Shown here: in pieces, positions 33,331 to 44,269 of the stretch
Layout: the number at the start of each line of letters is the position of its first letter
How positions within the stretch are numbered: the first letter of the stretch is position 1
Assembly (NCBI GenBank): GCA_021234155.1
Contig: JAJEKV010000032.1
Coordinates: forward strand, 2,202,783 to 2,266,782
Length of the DNA: 64,000 nt
Direction of reading: 5' to 3'
DNA from: Isoetes taiwanensis
Taxonomy: Eukaryota > Streptophyta > Lycopodiopsida > Isoetales > Isoetaceae
The notes under the pieces: model-generated
Seen by the model: the letters and a program-made list of their open reading frames with translations, nothing else
What the model was told of the DNA's origin: nothing
Database searches by the model: none
Position numbers and translations under genes: made by a program

Positions 33331-33700
33331 GGCCAACATAATGCCGTTCTCAGATGATAAAAAGGTTGTTGCTTCTGCTGCTAATGGTCATGTATTTTCA
33401 ATTGCAGAGTGCTTGCTTTTGGAAAAGTCGAATCCTTGCTTAAGGTAAAACTATCATACTATTATGGCTTCTAGAAAATGATAACTTGTAGTTTAGATTC
33501 TTAAGAGAAAAACATCTTTTATGCCAATCTTCACAGTTAGTAGCCATTATCTGAACTCCAGTTTTCTAAGTCTGTCTTTGATAGCTGTGGCTGCATTAAG
33601 GTCGTTTTTTAATCTATGTCTTTATGATTTAGTTGCAAAAAAATAGTGTGTATGTTTTGTGGCTTGCAGAAAATTATTGGCACAACATGAAGTGCAGTAC
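33331..33700 (+). pseudogene. WD40 (DCAF8-like) exon fragments
   Basis: After an acceptor (TTTTCAG^GCC), the frame reads ANIMPFSDDKKVVASAANGH and continues to a donor after CLR (33446). It resembles the WD40 blade of DCAF8-type proteins (pattern ...IMPFTDD..IV..AADG.V). A second piece near 33669 (RKLLAQHEVQ) fits the following blade start. DCAF8 proteins are substrate receptors of CUL4-DDB1 ubiquitin ligases. The next expected segment is replaced by unrelated sequence, so this is a relic. The assignment rests on short matches. Confidence 0.4.
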
Positions 33701-33829
33701 TATACTCTGAATATGAGCAAACCAAGGCCCTCTTCAAGAGAGCACGTGGTACTTAATTGAAACTCTTGGTGAGTGTTCATTTTTAAGGAGGAAAAGACAC
33801 AAATTTATATGATTGATATATTTATATGA

Positions 33830-34270
33830 TGCCACTAGGGAAAAATTGCAGAGGCACTGGAACTTTTTTATGCGGGATGTGAGCTCATGGACTGCCATGG
33901 TTGAAGCATGTACCCTTCAAGTTCTGATAAATGAAGCTCTTGAGCTGAATAAGTTCTGTAAAAAAATGTCAAAAAAACATCATGTGTCATGGAATGTAAT
34001 AATTGTAGGCTTATACAGCAGGGCCAATATAAAGACGTTGTGCAACTATTTGAAGAAATGCTTGAGCAGAATATTATCTCATGGATTTCATGATCGTAGC
34101 GTACTCAATGCTAGGACAGCTTACAGGCCAGCACTTGTATGATCAAATGCCTGAAAAAATTACGACCTTTTGGAATACTATGATCACATCGTTTGCTGAG
34201 CAAGGTCATTGCAAGGAGGCACTCCGTATGTTTAAACGGAATGCAGCTTCAAGGCTAACAAGCAACTAGA
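33830..34270 (+). pseudogene. PPR protein fragment
   Basis: The frames read DVSSWTAMVEACTLQVLINE, then KKHHVSWNVIIVGLYS, later YDQMPEKITTFWNTMITSFA followed by EQGHCKEALRMFKR. This is PLS-type PPR sequence broken by at least two frameshifts. Confidence 0.75.
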
Positions 34271-34274
34271 AAGA

Positions 34275-35060
34275 AGAGGAAATGATACTTTGGATATCAG
34301 GAGCCGTGCAATACAACATTGATGTCAAATGCCACAATTGGTGCATGATTGAGGAATTGAAAATCATTGTTACTATTGAACCACCTTGGACAAATACTTG
34401 GAATTCATTTGTAAACCATTAAACAAGACATAAAAATTGGTTCTAGCTCTGGACCTACTATTACATACAGCTAAAGTAAAGGCCAATTTAGAAAGTTTAA
34501 GAGCACTGGTTATATCAAAGAGACATCAATTTTAAACACCATGGTGTTTTGAACATAACCCCTAAAACTGCAATTTCAAGTGGCTGATATGTTGATCCAA
34601 TGGTAAAAAACTTTTTGGCTAAAATAACACGTTGTAAATTGTAATCACTTCATCACTTCATCATGAGATTTTAGGCACTGAAGTTGGCATGTAAAAATCA
34701 TTACTGTCCTTCACAAGTGCAGGAAGAACACAATGGTTCCTACAAGTCGTTGTTAACTTAACGTGAAATTGAGGCTGTAGAATGGAGTAGCTTTTGCATT
34801 TTTCTATAATAATGTTCACGTAAAATGTATGAGGTTTGAAATGATATGACTTTTTATTAAAATGATGTCTTACAAGTTACAAGGAATGTGTCAAGAATAT
34901 TGCATGTTGTGCATCAATGCTTTTAGTTTTCATTCTCAACAAAATATAGAGGTCGCGCATCAATGCTTTTAGTTTTCACCCTCAACAAAAATAAGGAGGT
35001 CGCATATTAAACGGGGCCCCCTAAATGGTAGGAAATAAATCCTTAACCAAATGGTAGGCA
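34275..35060. other. No supported gene
   Basis: AT-rich spacer with a local duplication (GCATCAATGCTTTTAGTTTT near 34911 and 34956). No gene seen. Confidence 0.35.
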
Positions 35061-35075
35061 ACATGTTGTTTCGAA

Positions 35076-35312
35076 ATACACGTATTCCAGAATACACATT
35101 TGCTTTCTCAGGAAAGCAAATGTGTATTCCGGAATACACATTTGCTTTCTCAGAAAGCAAAGGTATATTCCGGAATACACTTTTGCTTTCTCTAAAAATC
35201 CAAACTGTATTCTGGAATACAATTTTGCTTTTTCTGAAAATCCAAAGTGTGTTCTGGAATACACTTTTGTTTTTTAGAAAAGCAAAAGTGCATTCCGGAA
35301 TACACTTTTGTT
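35076..35312. repeat. Palindromic minisatellite, array 2
   Basis: About six copies of GTGTATTCCGGAATACAC or variants alternate with a second inverted repeat, TTTGCTTTCTCAGAAAGCAA or variants. A single strand could fold into a chain of about eleven hairpins. It is the same family as array 1, 2.8 kb away. Confidence 0.88.
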
Positions 35313-35789
35313 TTTACATTTTTTGTTTTATGTGTCCTAGTGTTCAATTATTTACTTATTTATTTTCTTGTTTGTTATTCAGCCAATAGAACGTCAAACA
35401 TGTTTGTTGGAACAACTAAACGTGGAGACTTGGGACAGATACCCAGTTGCAACGTCTGACGAGCGTATTGTTCGATACGCACCAAATTTTGAGGGTGCCA
35501 AATTGATGTACTGAAAAAATTTAAAGAAATAATAATTATTGTTTTTTCTCTATTTTGATGTTTTTGATATCTCACTTTCAGAGATTATGTATTCATGTCT
35601 ATATTTTGCCATTTTCAAGGGTGTTTCTTTGCAAAAAACAAACTTGTCACTTAATGAGGAGCAAAAATGAGGGAAAAAAAAAATTGAACCTTTTGAAATT
35701 CTCAAGTTTATAAAAAAAAGGCCAATTTTAAGAGCATGGTGTTTTTTTTAAGGGAATCTTTGAAACGGGAGTTCTGCAACACTCTCGTT

Positions 35790-36195
35790 TCATATGCAAC
35801 CTTGTTAGAAGCAAAATCTTCACATGATGACAACATGCCAGATTTAAACATCTCAGAAGAAGAGCAGAAACTTTAAACTATCTTTCATCATCTCACAAAA
35901 ACACTTGAAGAGAGCGACAGTATCAGATGTAAGTGGTTGTAGTTAACGTTTATGTGTGTAGTGTAGCGATTTGGTTCCCATTCTGGCATATCTAACTGTT
36001 GTCATGCCATCTTTTTCCTTAGCAGACCTTACTTCTGAAGATCCTATGTGAAAAGGCTCTTGAGACACAAAAAATTCGAGAGCATTTAGAGAAGTGCCAC
36101 GAATCTTCTTCGGAACTCCAGCACAAGCTACGCTTATTAATCACTGAACGTCACAACTATCTTGAATCTAGTCAGCAAGATGGCGGAAGGTCTGT
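35790..36195 (+). pseudogene. MBD9-like gene, WHIM/DDT-region exons
   Basis: The exon beginning near 36026 reads LLKILCEKALETQKIREHLE followed by KCHESSSELQHKLRLLITER, a close match to the segment of plant MBD9-type proteins that follows the PHD fingers. Before it, around 35835, DNMPDLNISEEEQKL ends in a stop. It lies in the same orientation and order as the PHD piece at 31.6 kb and the RELLGRD piece at 39.3 kb, so these are exons of one former gene with large interrupted introns. Confidence 0.65.
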
Positions 36196-36847
36196 TTATC
36201 TATGATTCTTGCCATATTAGATGAGTTAAATATGTGGCGCATGCATTAAAAATCTTGTACATCAACAAACGTGGAGGTACTTTGGCTGATCCTGACCGAG
36301 GAGAGAAGTTCGAGCAAATAATTGCAAATGAGGCCCTTTTTCCATGGCATAGCTGTCTTATAATTAGCTTGCCGTGATTGGTCCACATAAGAAAATATGA
36401 CACTATAGTTTTTCCACTGAAGTTTTTAAGACATGTCTTAAATTGCGTCCGTACAACTTCAGAGTCTCATTTTACTCTCGAGGAAACCCCCCGCCACAAA
36501 ATAAGGTATGATCTTCTATCCAATCGGCGAGCTTCTCTGCCGCATGATTCGGGTGTCCTAAATAAAAGTTGACAGAAACAAAGCAGAGAAGTAGAAGAGG
36601 CAGGGCCGGAATGGAATCGACAGGCCATTGGAATGGAAAGGCCAACATCCCGTAACTTCAGATTGATTGGAGCGGAAACCCAACAAGCAGATAGTACTTC
36701 AAATATCAAGAACTGATTTGATCAGATTGCAGGAAGGATTGAAGCTTGGATTGGACGGATTGCAGGTCAGGAAACAAATTGGTGTTGCAGATCGAGTTTG
36801 TCGAAAGTAAGGTTGTAGATCCTTGTGGGTCTGTGTGTTCTTGTTTA

Positions 36848-37015
36848 TTCGAACTCTGAAAATCCGAACTCTGTAAAAAATCCAGAACTAGAAAATCCGA
36901 ACTTCTGGAAAATCCGAACTATGTCTTGAATCCGGGAGTCTGTGAAAATTCAGAACTTCTTGAAAATCCAACCTTTGTGAAAAATTCGAAACTCTTGTTC
37001 ATGTTTCTACTATCT
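36848..37015. repeat. Degenerate AAAATCCGAACT repeat
   Basis: GAAAATCCGAACT and variants recur about eight times at spacings of 17-25 bp. Just downstream (37135-37270), AGTAGTCTGTCAG and AGATTTTCCTACTATT also repeat. Confidence 0.65.
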
Positions 37016-37342
37016 ATGGAAAATCCGACCTATCTGTAATTCGCTGTTTTACCTCTCTGTTTTATATCAATTGTCTATGTAATTCAGGTTGTTTCTGCCT
37101 ACTGAATTCGTGTTTATGCCTATTGTATTTCAGCAGTAGTCTGTCAGTAGAAGTCTGTCAGAAGTAGTCTGTCAGCAGATTTTCCTACTATTATGCCCAC
37201 TGTACTATTTTACCACTGTCAGCAGATTTTCCCACTATTCTACTATTCAGATTTTCCTACTATTGTACTATTGTTAACCAATTGGTCTTTGTACTATTAT
37301 TAACTACAAAAGTATTCTACCAATTGGTCTTTGCATTTTCTT

Positions 37343-39280
37343 CTATCAATGGTTTTGCATCTTCTTCTATCAATCTTTTGCAAACAATGATTTTAAGACA
37401 TGTGATCTTTTTTATATTGGTATTTTGCATTTTTACTAAACATTTTTCCAAGTAGTGAATTGTGAATTTGTATCTTGTAAATGATGTGATCATTGTTTTT
37501 TTCCTTTTTCTTTGCACTATGATGTTTTTGTTGCTTATAATATTGTTTTTAATAATAAGGCATGTCTTATTTTTGTGTAGTGGAAAAGTGTGAATATAAG
37601 ACACGTCTCATATCAATACGACGTGTCTTATAATAATTGAATGGAAAACTGTTTTTTTTAAGACATGTCTTAAGTATGACATGGAGCCCAAAAGGGTGTC
37701 CTATAATTATGTGACAGCCATAAAATAAGACTGCCGTGGAAAAAGGGCCTGATGCAGTATATTTTACAGGATGCCTCGACTAACTTAACAGGAGAGAAAG
37801 GTCCTAGATCAGGTCTCATCAATGATTCTCATCGGACGATCGACCTGAATATTCTGTTGGTTCAGAGACTTGACGATGTTCCTGAAACATTCTAGAGTAG
37901 GAAAACCTTCACTATTATGTATGTATCCTGAATCCATTCTGCAGATTTAAGGGCATTATCCAACCAGCTTTGGTTCCTTGAATCTCCACCGTACTAGGCG
38001 ATGACTAATGTTAAAAACCTAAAACTTAGACCAGCTGCAAAAGAACTGGGATGCATCACAAATCTTATTGCTTTACCTGAATACGAAAGTCGATTTTCCA
38101 GTTCTTTTGGATTGAAAGTTACATGCGACAGCAAGCTGCCCTAGCATTTGCTTTTCTCATGAATCCTCGAAATTATATTGTGTTATAAATTGTACATGCT
38201 GCTTGTTTGAAGACCTCAGATATAATTTACGATAGACCTTAACCATGTACATACAAATTTTGTTTGCTGCAGGTTCCTGTTCTCTCCTAAGTAGTGAAAG
38301 CATTAGAAGATCTATCAATGGTTTTGCATCTTCTTCTATCAATCTTTTGCAAACAATGATTTTAAGACATGTGATCTTTTTTATATTGGTATTTTGCATT
38401 TTTACTAAACATTTTTCCAAGTAGTGAATTGTGAATTTGTATCTTGTAAATGATGTGATCATTGTTTTTTTCATTTTTCTTTGCACTATGATGTTTTTGT
38501 TGCTTATAATATTGTTTTTAATAATAAGACATGTCTTATTTTTGTGTAGTGGAAAAGTGTGAATATAAGACACGTCTCATATCAATACGACGTGTCTTAT
38601 AATAATTGAATGGAAAACTATTTTTTTTAAGACATGTCTTAAGTATGACATGGAGCCCAAAAGGGTGTCTTATAATTATGTGACAGCCATAAAATAAGAC
38701 TGCCGTGGAAAAAGGGCCTGATGCAGGATATTTTACAGGATGCCTCGACTAACTTAACAGGAGAGAAAGGTTCTAGATCAGGTCTCATCAATGATTCTCA
38801 TCGGACGATCGACCTGAACATTCTGTTGGTTCAGAGACTTGACGATGTTCCTGAAACATTCTAGAGTAGGAAAACCTTCACTATTATGTATGTATCCTGC
38901 ATCCATTCTGCAGATTTAAGGGCATTATCCAACCAGCTTTGATTCCTTGAATCTCCACCGTACTAGGCGATGACTAATGTTAAAAACCTAAAACTTAGAC
39001 CAGCTGCAAAAGAACTGGGATGCATCACAAATCTTATTGCTTTACCTGAATACGAAAGTCGATTTTCCAGTTCTTTTGGATTGAAAGTTACATGCGACAG
39101 CAAGCTGCCCTAGCATTTGCTTTTCTCATGAATCCTCGAAATTATATTGTGTTATAAATTGTACATGCTGCTTGTTTGAAGACCTCAGATATAATTTACG
39201 ATAGACCTTAACCATGTACATACAAATTTTGTTTGCTGCAGGTTCCTGTTCTCTCCTAAGTAGTGAAAGCATTAGAAGAG
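37343..39280. repeat. 969-bp tandem duplication
   Basis: 37343-38311 and 38312-39280 are nearly identical, with only a handful of differences by eye. The unit ends within an exon of the MBD9-like gene (…SLLSSESIRR), so the first copy carries a truncated exon and the second the full one. The near identity shows a recent event, or a duplicated assembly join. Confidence 0.9.
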
Positions 39281-39430
39281 AACTTCTTGGCAGAGATGAC
39301 TTGTTTAGAATGTACTGGACTCTCTGCTTGCAAGACAAAAGACCCTGGTTGGTCGTCCAGTTAGAGGAGTTCATTCCATCTCTTTTTGCTCATGAAGAAC
39401 ATCCCAGTCATGATACTCTGAAGGTCTCCT
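39240..39430 (+). pseudogene. MBD9-like gene, further exon
   Basis: After a TTTGCTGCAG acceptor the frame reads GSCSLLSSESIRRELLGRDD, then RMYWTLCLQDKRPWLVVQLE. The RELLGRD...YW...PWLVV pattern is the WHIM-type block found in MBD9-like and related chromatin proteins. It follows the duplicated unit. The next sequence belongs to a different gene, so the exon is orphaned. Confidence 0.6.
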
Positions 39431-39481
39431 GTATAGATGTTGTTAGGGCAGGAAATATATTTGGCAACCTTCACTTCAAAG

Positions 39482-39625
39482 GTAGTGAACCTGCGCCCAT
39501 ATGGTACTGTGAAGCATGCAAGTTTTGGACTAGGCTTCGAAAGGATGTTGATGTTTGCAACAGGGATAGAAAACATACGTGATGTTATTCCCTATCCCAG
39601 ATTTCTTGGAAAAGCAAATTTTTGA
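39482..39625 (+). pseudogene. Asparaginyl-tRNA synthetase, last exon only
   Basis: After CAAAG the frame [20 protein letters not shown] continues as [20 protein letters not shown] and ends in the native position with a TGA stop. This is motif 3 of class II AsnRS (GLGFER, with the ATP-binding Arg) plus the C-terminus. No other part of the enzyme is near; upstream lies the MBD9-like exon. It is therefore a stranded exon, probably moved by duplication or transposition. Confidence 0.8.
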
Positions 39626-39629
39626 TGTA

Positions 39630-41780
39630 AGATAAATACTTTCATCATAGATGCTCCACAACCAACAACAAGAAAATTCAGAAACCCCAACCTTCATGGC
39701 TGCATGTGTCCTCTACTCAGGCTTCAGCTGATTTTGGCTACACCAAAGTTATATAGTTGCCGTAGTGTCCAGAAAAGAAGCATGGATGGGATCAATGAGA
39801 TATGGCAGATTGAAGAAGCAATTATTCAATTTTTCAGTGGCATATTGCTTCAAACCCTAGCCCCTGCCATTGCATGCTGAGATTTAACAGGAGGGATTGA
39901 TGCATCTTGGGATTTAAGATTTTGGAATGGGTTTTAGTTGTTCTACAGGTGGAGAAGCATGCTAAATGTTAAATGGTGCTTTATGATTGAAACTCTGTTT
40001 TCCATTGTGGCAATTCTCGTAGCTAAAACGAGAGTAGAATCAACCAGCATTGGAGGTTCTAGCATGATGCCTCACAAGACAATCTTCTACAAAGAGGTTG
40101 TTGTAATTTTCCTCAGACAATGAGTCCATTCGCTGCTTCACTGGCAATCAGAACTTGTATTGGGGTTGCAGCTGGAGCATATCCCATAGTAAGTAATGGC
40201 ATAAAGCATTGAGAACAAATCCCCATGAGATGCATCAACGCAAGGGCAAGAATCACTCCACCAACTGGGGCTGCATAAATCTGTGGGCATGGTGTTTGTT
40301 GAAGGGAAATTGTTGGGTGGATTTACTATAAATTCTATGTTAATTCCAAGTTGGAGCTAAATATACATGAACAAATGAAAGAGAGTATGACATTTTAATG
40401 CTATGTTAGTTTCAAGTTGGAGCTCAAACACATACATGATCAGATGAATGAGAGTATGACATATTAATGACATGTTAGTCTGCTATGATCAAAGTCATGT
40501 GTGTTTAGGCTTGTGCTTATTTGTCTCGTTTACCATTTTACGCCAATCTTTTATTTATATGCCAAAAGATCTAAAATGCTTGCGCATGCTTGAGATCATC
40601 TCTGAATTACTTTGTAACAGTAAAAGAGGCAACACGAAAAGATAATATCTATGCATTTAAAAAATATATTTCTTACTTCCACGGTTGCTAAAATATCCTT
40701 ACAATAAGACTTATCTACGTTGCATTGTGCAGGAAGTGGATCAGCTCATGAAGGAAATTAAAAAGGCCACTGAAGAGCAGATTAAAAGAAAAAAAACCAT
40801 GTAACAAGTTCATAGCCAAACTTTTCAGCCTCAAAATCATGTTCCTTCTATTTTATTACTAAATTCCTCTCAGATTGCTCATTCTGCACATGCATATGCA
40901 ACAAGACTTATGAAGAATAAGTTCAGCTTCATATAATACATATGATCCAAAGTGGATCAATCTGGTATCTTGCTTGCTCTGTTGTAGACATTGTTGTAAT
41001 ATCAACGGTCGTGAAAAATCTGGGAATACTGATAGTGTTCCTCGTGAGCTTTATTATCATTTGAAGAAATTTCCAGCCAGGTTTAAGCTCACTAGCGCAA
41101 GTTTAATAGTTCACAATACTGCTGCTAATAATAATAGCATGTTTCCAAGACAAAGTTTTTCTTTGGCTGAAAAGTGATCTTGCTAATTCAGAGGGCTTAA
41201 CATCCTGCTTGCAAAGTTGGAATTCTGACATTAGAGTGGAAAAGTGTATGTTGCCACAGCCCTGAAACTATAGTGGCTGGTGTGAAATGGCATCACCCAT
41301 GAAATTTTGAAAAAAACATAGGGTCCCAACCCAGATCTTTTCGACTCAAAATTCAACATATACCACAAGAACTTATCTTTTATCATAGCTGCCGTATTGA
41401 CCCTGATTTTTTGTCATAAAAAACAAGTGCTAATATGGTATACAAACAAAGTAAGGGAAAAATAGTTTATGAAAAGAAGAGATGATGTGCTAATATGGTA
41501 AAGTAAAGAGGAAAGCAGGTTAGGATCTTAGCTAGGTAAAGAATCGATAGATTGTTGTGGAAATACCTCTATCATTATTCATTCTCTTGGGTTTAGATAC
41601 ACGTTGGCTTTGGTATCTGGTAGCCAAGACACCCAATTTTTTTATAATTGACAGCATATGCATGGATGTATGATGCACACAATACACTAACATTGATTTG
41701 CGTTTTGCCCCTAACCACCAAAATGACATTAATATATACACAAAAAGAAATAAAATATCTCCGCAGATCTAAATTAGGGT
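39630..41780. other. Spacer with two weak exon-like pieces
   Basis: At 40732-40803, after a GCAG acceptor, the frame reads EVDQLMKEIKKATEEQIKRK, a helical coiled-coil-like peptide ending in a stop. Near 40984-41175 another frame starts CRHCCNINGREKSGNTDSV. Neither has a recognised family. The rest of the stretch has no gene. Confidence 0.3.
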
Positions 41781-41837
41781 ATAGTTATAGGTTCCTAGGG
41801 CTTTGTCATGTGCTTTGACATAAACAATAATATCTAT

Positions 41838-42846
41838 CCCATCGATCCGAGACATCGGATCGCCATTCTAGAATGGGACGAGCATGCATGTTTTGCATGC
41901 ATGCGGGCGGCGCATGCCCATTCTGGTTGGGAGTTCGCTATTTTAGGCGCATTTCTGCTTCGACTTCTCATCGGCGCTTCCTCTTCTCTCTCAGCAGTAC
42001 CTTATTCTCTTTGAATTGTTTCCAGGCAGGGGAGGGGCTTCTTCCTGCCTGGTTTGGCCAATTTGGCGTTTCTTTCCTGCTGTCCTTTTCGGCCTTTAGC
42101 CTTCATCCTGTGACCTTCGTCCTCTATCCTAGTTTGTTAAGGAAGTCCTTTGGTATTCGGGCGGTTTGTTGGTTTCATGCGAGTCCCATTCTAGAATCCC
42201 ATCGATCCGAGACATCGGATCGCCATTCTAGAATGGGACGAGCATGCATGTTTTGCATGCATGCGGGCGGCGCATGCCCATTCTGGTTGGGAGTTCGCTA
42301 TTTTAGAGCATTTTGCCCGACTTCTCAGCTTCCTCTTCTCTCTCGGCCATTACCTTATTCTCTTTGAACCCACCCTCCCCCCCTTCTTTGTTATTGTATT
42401 TTTATCGCGTGGCACGCGCGTAATCAGCCCCTCCACTCTGGGAGGTTTGTTTTGTCTTGTTGTTTTGTTGGTGATGTGCAGGTACAGGTTAGCGAGCGGC
42501 ATCTCTTTCGACTTTTCCATTCGTTGGTTTTGGGAGCGATTTTATGCCTTCCGTTTGTCCAAGCCCCTTGCCGAAGGCTTATCACTAGGGTTTTTCCTCG
42601 AAAACCCGAAAGGGCAGGGTTTTTTAATCCCGGTGATAAGCTTTCGGCAGGTACACTAGCCCAGTCTCTATTAGCATTGTATTTTGTTGGGGTCCAAATG
42701 ATATAATTGGATTTTCCCTTTATTTTTTATGGGTAGTTCGCATGTGTGCGGCTACCCACTATCCACCATTGTAGAAAATCTGCTGAGATGAATGAGAAGC
42801 AAGTCTAGGCGGTTTGTTGGTTTCATGCGAGTCCCATTCTAGAATC
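41838..42846 (+). mobile_element. Structured non-coding element, tandem copy 2
   Basis: Two head-to-tail units. 41838-42197 is an internally deleted unit, and 42198-42846 is a full unit homologous to 16259-17159. Both begin CCCATCGATCCGAGACATCG and end with GCGAGTCCCATTCTAGA. The 5' subterminal ATTCTAGAATGGGAC is the exact complement of GTCCCATTCTAGAAT at the 3' end. At the unit junction (42183-42236) the two arms, around CGATCCGAGACATCGGATCG, form a stem of about 23 bp. Other stems: GCATGCATG/CATGCATGC, CCTCC/GGAGG, the long stem 42559-42639, and GGGTAG...CTACCC. ATCTAT on both sides may be a target-site duplication. No coding sequence is apparent. Confidence 0.75.
42559..42639 (+). other. 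Long stem with conserved apical loop (copy E)
   Basis: TGCCGAAGGCTTATCACTAG pairs with GTGATAAGCTTTCGGCA. Compared with copy B the stem bases change in partner fashion (CGAG/CTCG there, CGAA/TTCG here), while the apex CCTCGAAAACCCGAAAGGGC is unchanged. Confidence 0.65.
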
Positions 42847-42849
42847 TAT

Positions 42850-44240
42850 AATTATACTTGTGAATATATGGGAAATTTTTTAGGAATTAAATATCACATT
42901 GAATGTGATTGTAGTTAAGGGGATGGTGTGTGCATAGGTGCAAATATGGAAGGTTACACATTTTAAAAGGAGCATGGCTTATTGCACAGGTAAGAGGCCA
43001 TCAACTTAAAAATTATGCTTGGACATTGTCTTATTAACCATCCTAAACAATCTGTAAGAATGTGAAGTGCGCATTTATAAGGTATAGAATTTGGAGTGCC
43101 CGTCCAAGAGATCGTGTCTATTTTAGTGCTTCAGGGAATTCTAAGCCTATTGTAATTATGTCAAACTTTTTTCATGCCAAGGACTTACTTCTTTGTTGAC
43201 AAGGTTTGTCGAAGTATTGAATCCTTCTTCCATATTATGAATTTGAGTGCATTTCAAGTTTAAGCACAACTGTCTGTGGTCTATGCTTGATCTGCCTTCT
43301 ATCTGCAGGAATAACCAGATAGACACATTTAATTGGTGTGCCATGCCATGTAGAATTGCAAGCTAGTTTCAGCACTCCGTGCCTTCATACTGGAAGGCAA
43401 ATTGGAGGCCTGGAGGCCATACTAGGTGGCAATAATTCATCAATGAGTAGCAAAATTTTAGAATAACTGTAATATGTGCGATGGCCTGCTCTTATCTTGG
43501 TTGTACATGTAATTTGAAAGCATTTTACATTTTTAAGCCAACTTTAACTGAAATGTTTATCTATTTGAAAGACATGCATGTGCATGAACTTAGTTGGTCT
43601 AAAAGTCTTTGGTTATGGGAACAACTTTAACTGGAGTGTTTGTCTATTTGAAAAACATGCATGTACATGATTTTAGATGGTTCAAAGTTCTTTGGTTATG
43701 GAAACAACTATGGATCTTCAAATTGATTCACCCTATTAAGAATTGGAAGTAGGATGCATATATGCATACAGATGAGTGAAAAAGAGGGCCTTTTTCTAAC
43801 ATGCAAATGCTAAATATTTTAAGTAATTCCTTACTTTCGAAACTTCAAATTTAAGGGAGAACATCAGCTATTGCAAGAGCTGCTTCAGGCTTAAACTTAC
43901 ATGACATTATGGTTTAAGGCATTTTTCAATTGTTGATCGTTGGTTGAGCCAGGGTAAATGCACGTTCGAGCTCAACCACGGACTCCAAATCATTGCCTTC
44001 AACAGGCCCTAGGCTCAACATCTAAGGAGGAGTTAGTGATGCAAATGGGTACCATCACCTTCACAAAATGTCAATGTTTCAAAACTGCAATTTCGATTCA
44101 TTAGTTCGTATGTTATCATGATTTGAATTGATTGTGAAAACATGACTTTGAACTATGATTTAAGCCACTTCACCCGTCGACCATGAAGAGCAACCCTCCG
44201 TGCGCAGCACCTTGTTTATTTTGAGATGAGGTTGGGAACC
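42850..44240. other. No supported gene
   Basis: AT-rich spacer. A diverged direct repeat (ACTTTAACTGRARTGTTTRT) occurs near 43544 and 43623. No gene seen. Confidence 0.35.
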
Positions 44241-44247
44241 GTGCCAT

Positions 44248-44269
44248 GGAACGCCGCATGCGGCGTTCC
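44248..44269. repeat. Perfect 22-bp palindrome
   Basis: GGAACGCCGCATGCGGCG plus TTCC is a perfect palindrome without a loop, flanked by GATGAG and CTCATC further out. It is GC-rich in an AT-rich setting. Confidence 0.8.

Noticed and set aside
35076-35312. CRISPR-like array
   Set aside because: The repeats are palindromic and evenly spaced, but the spacers are themselves a diverged repeat. There are no cas genes and the genome is eukaryotic.
32154-35389. Frames encoding repeated IPEYTF-like peptides on both strands
   Set aside because: They are by-products of the palindromic minisatellite; a palindrome gives the same peptide on both strands.
41873-42659. Proteins encoded by the structured element at 42 kb
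   Set aside because: The open frames are not kept in the related copy at 16 kb, whereas the stems are.
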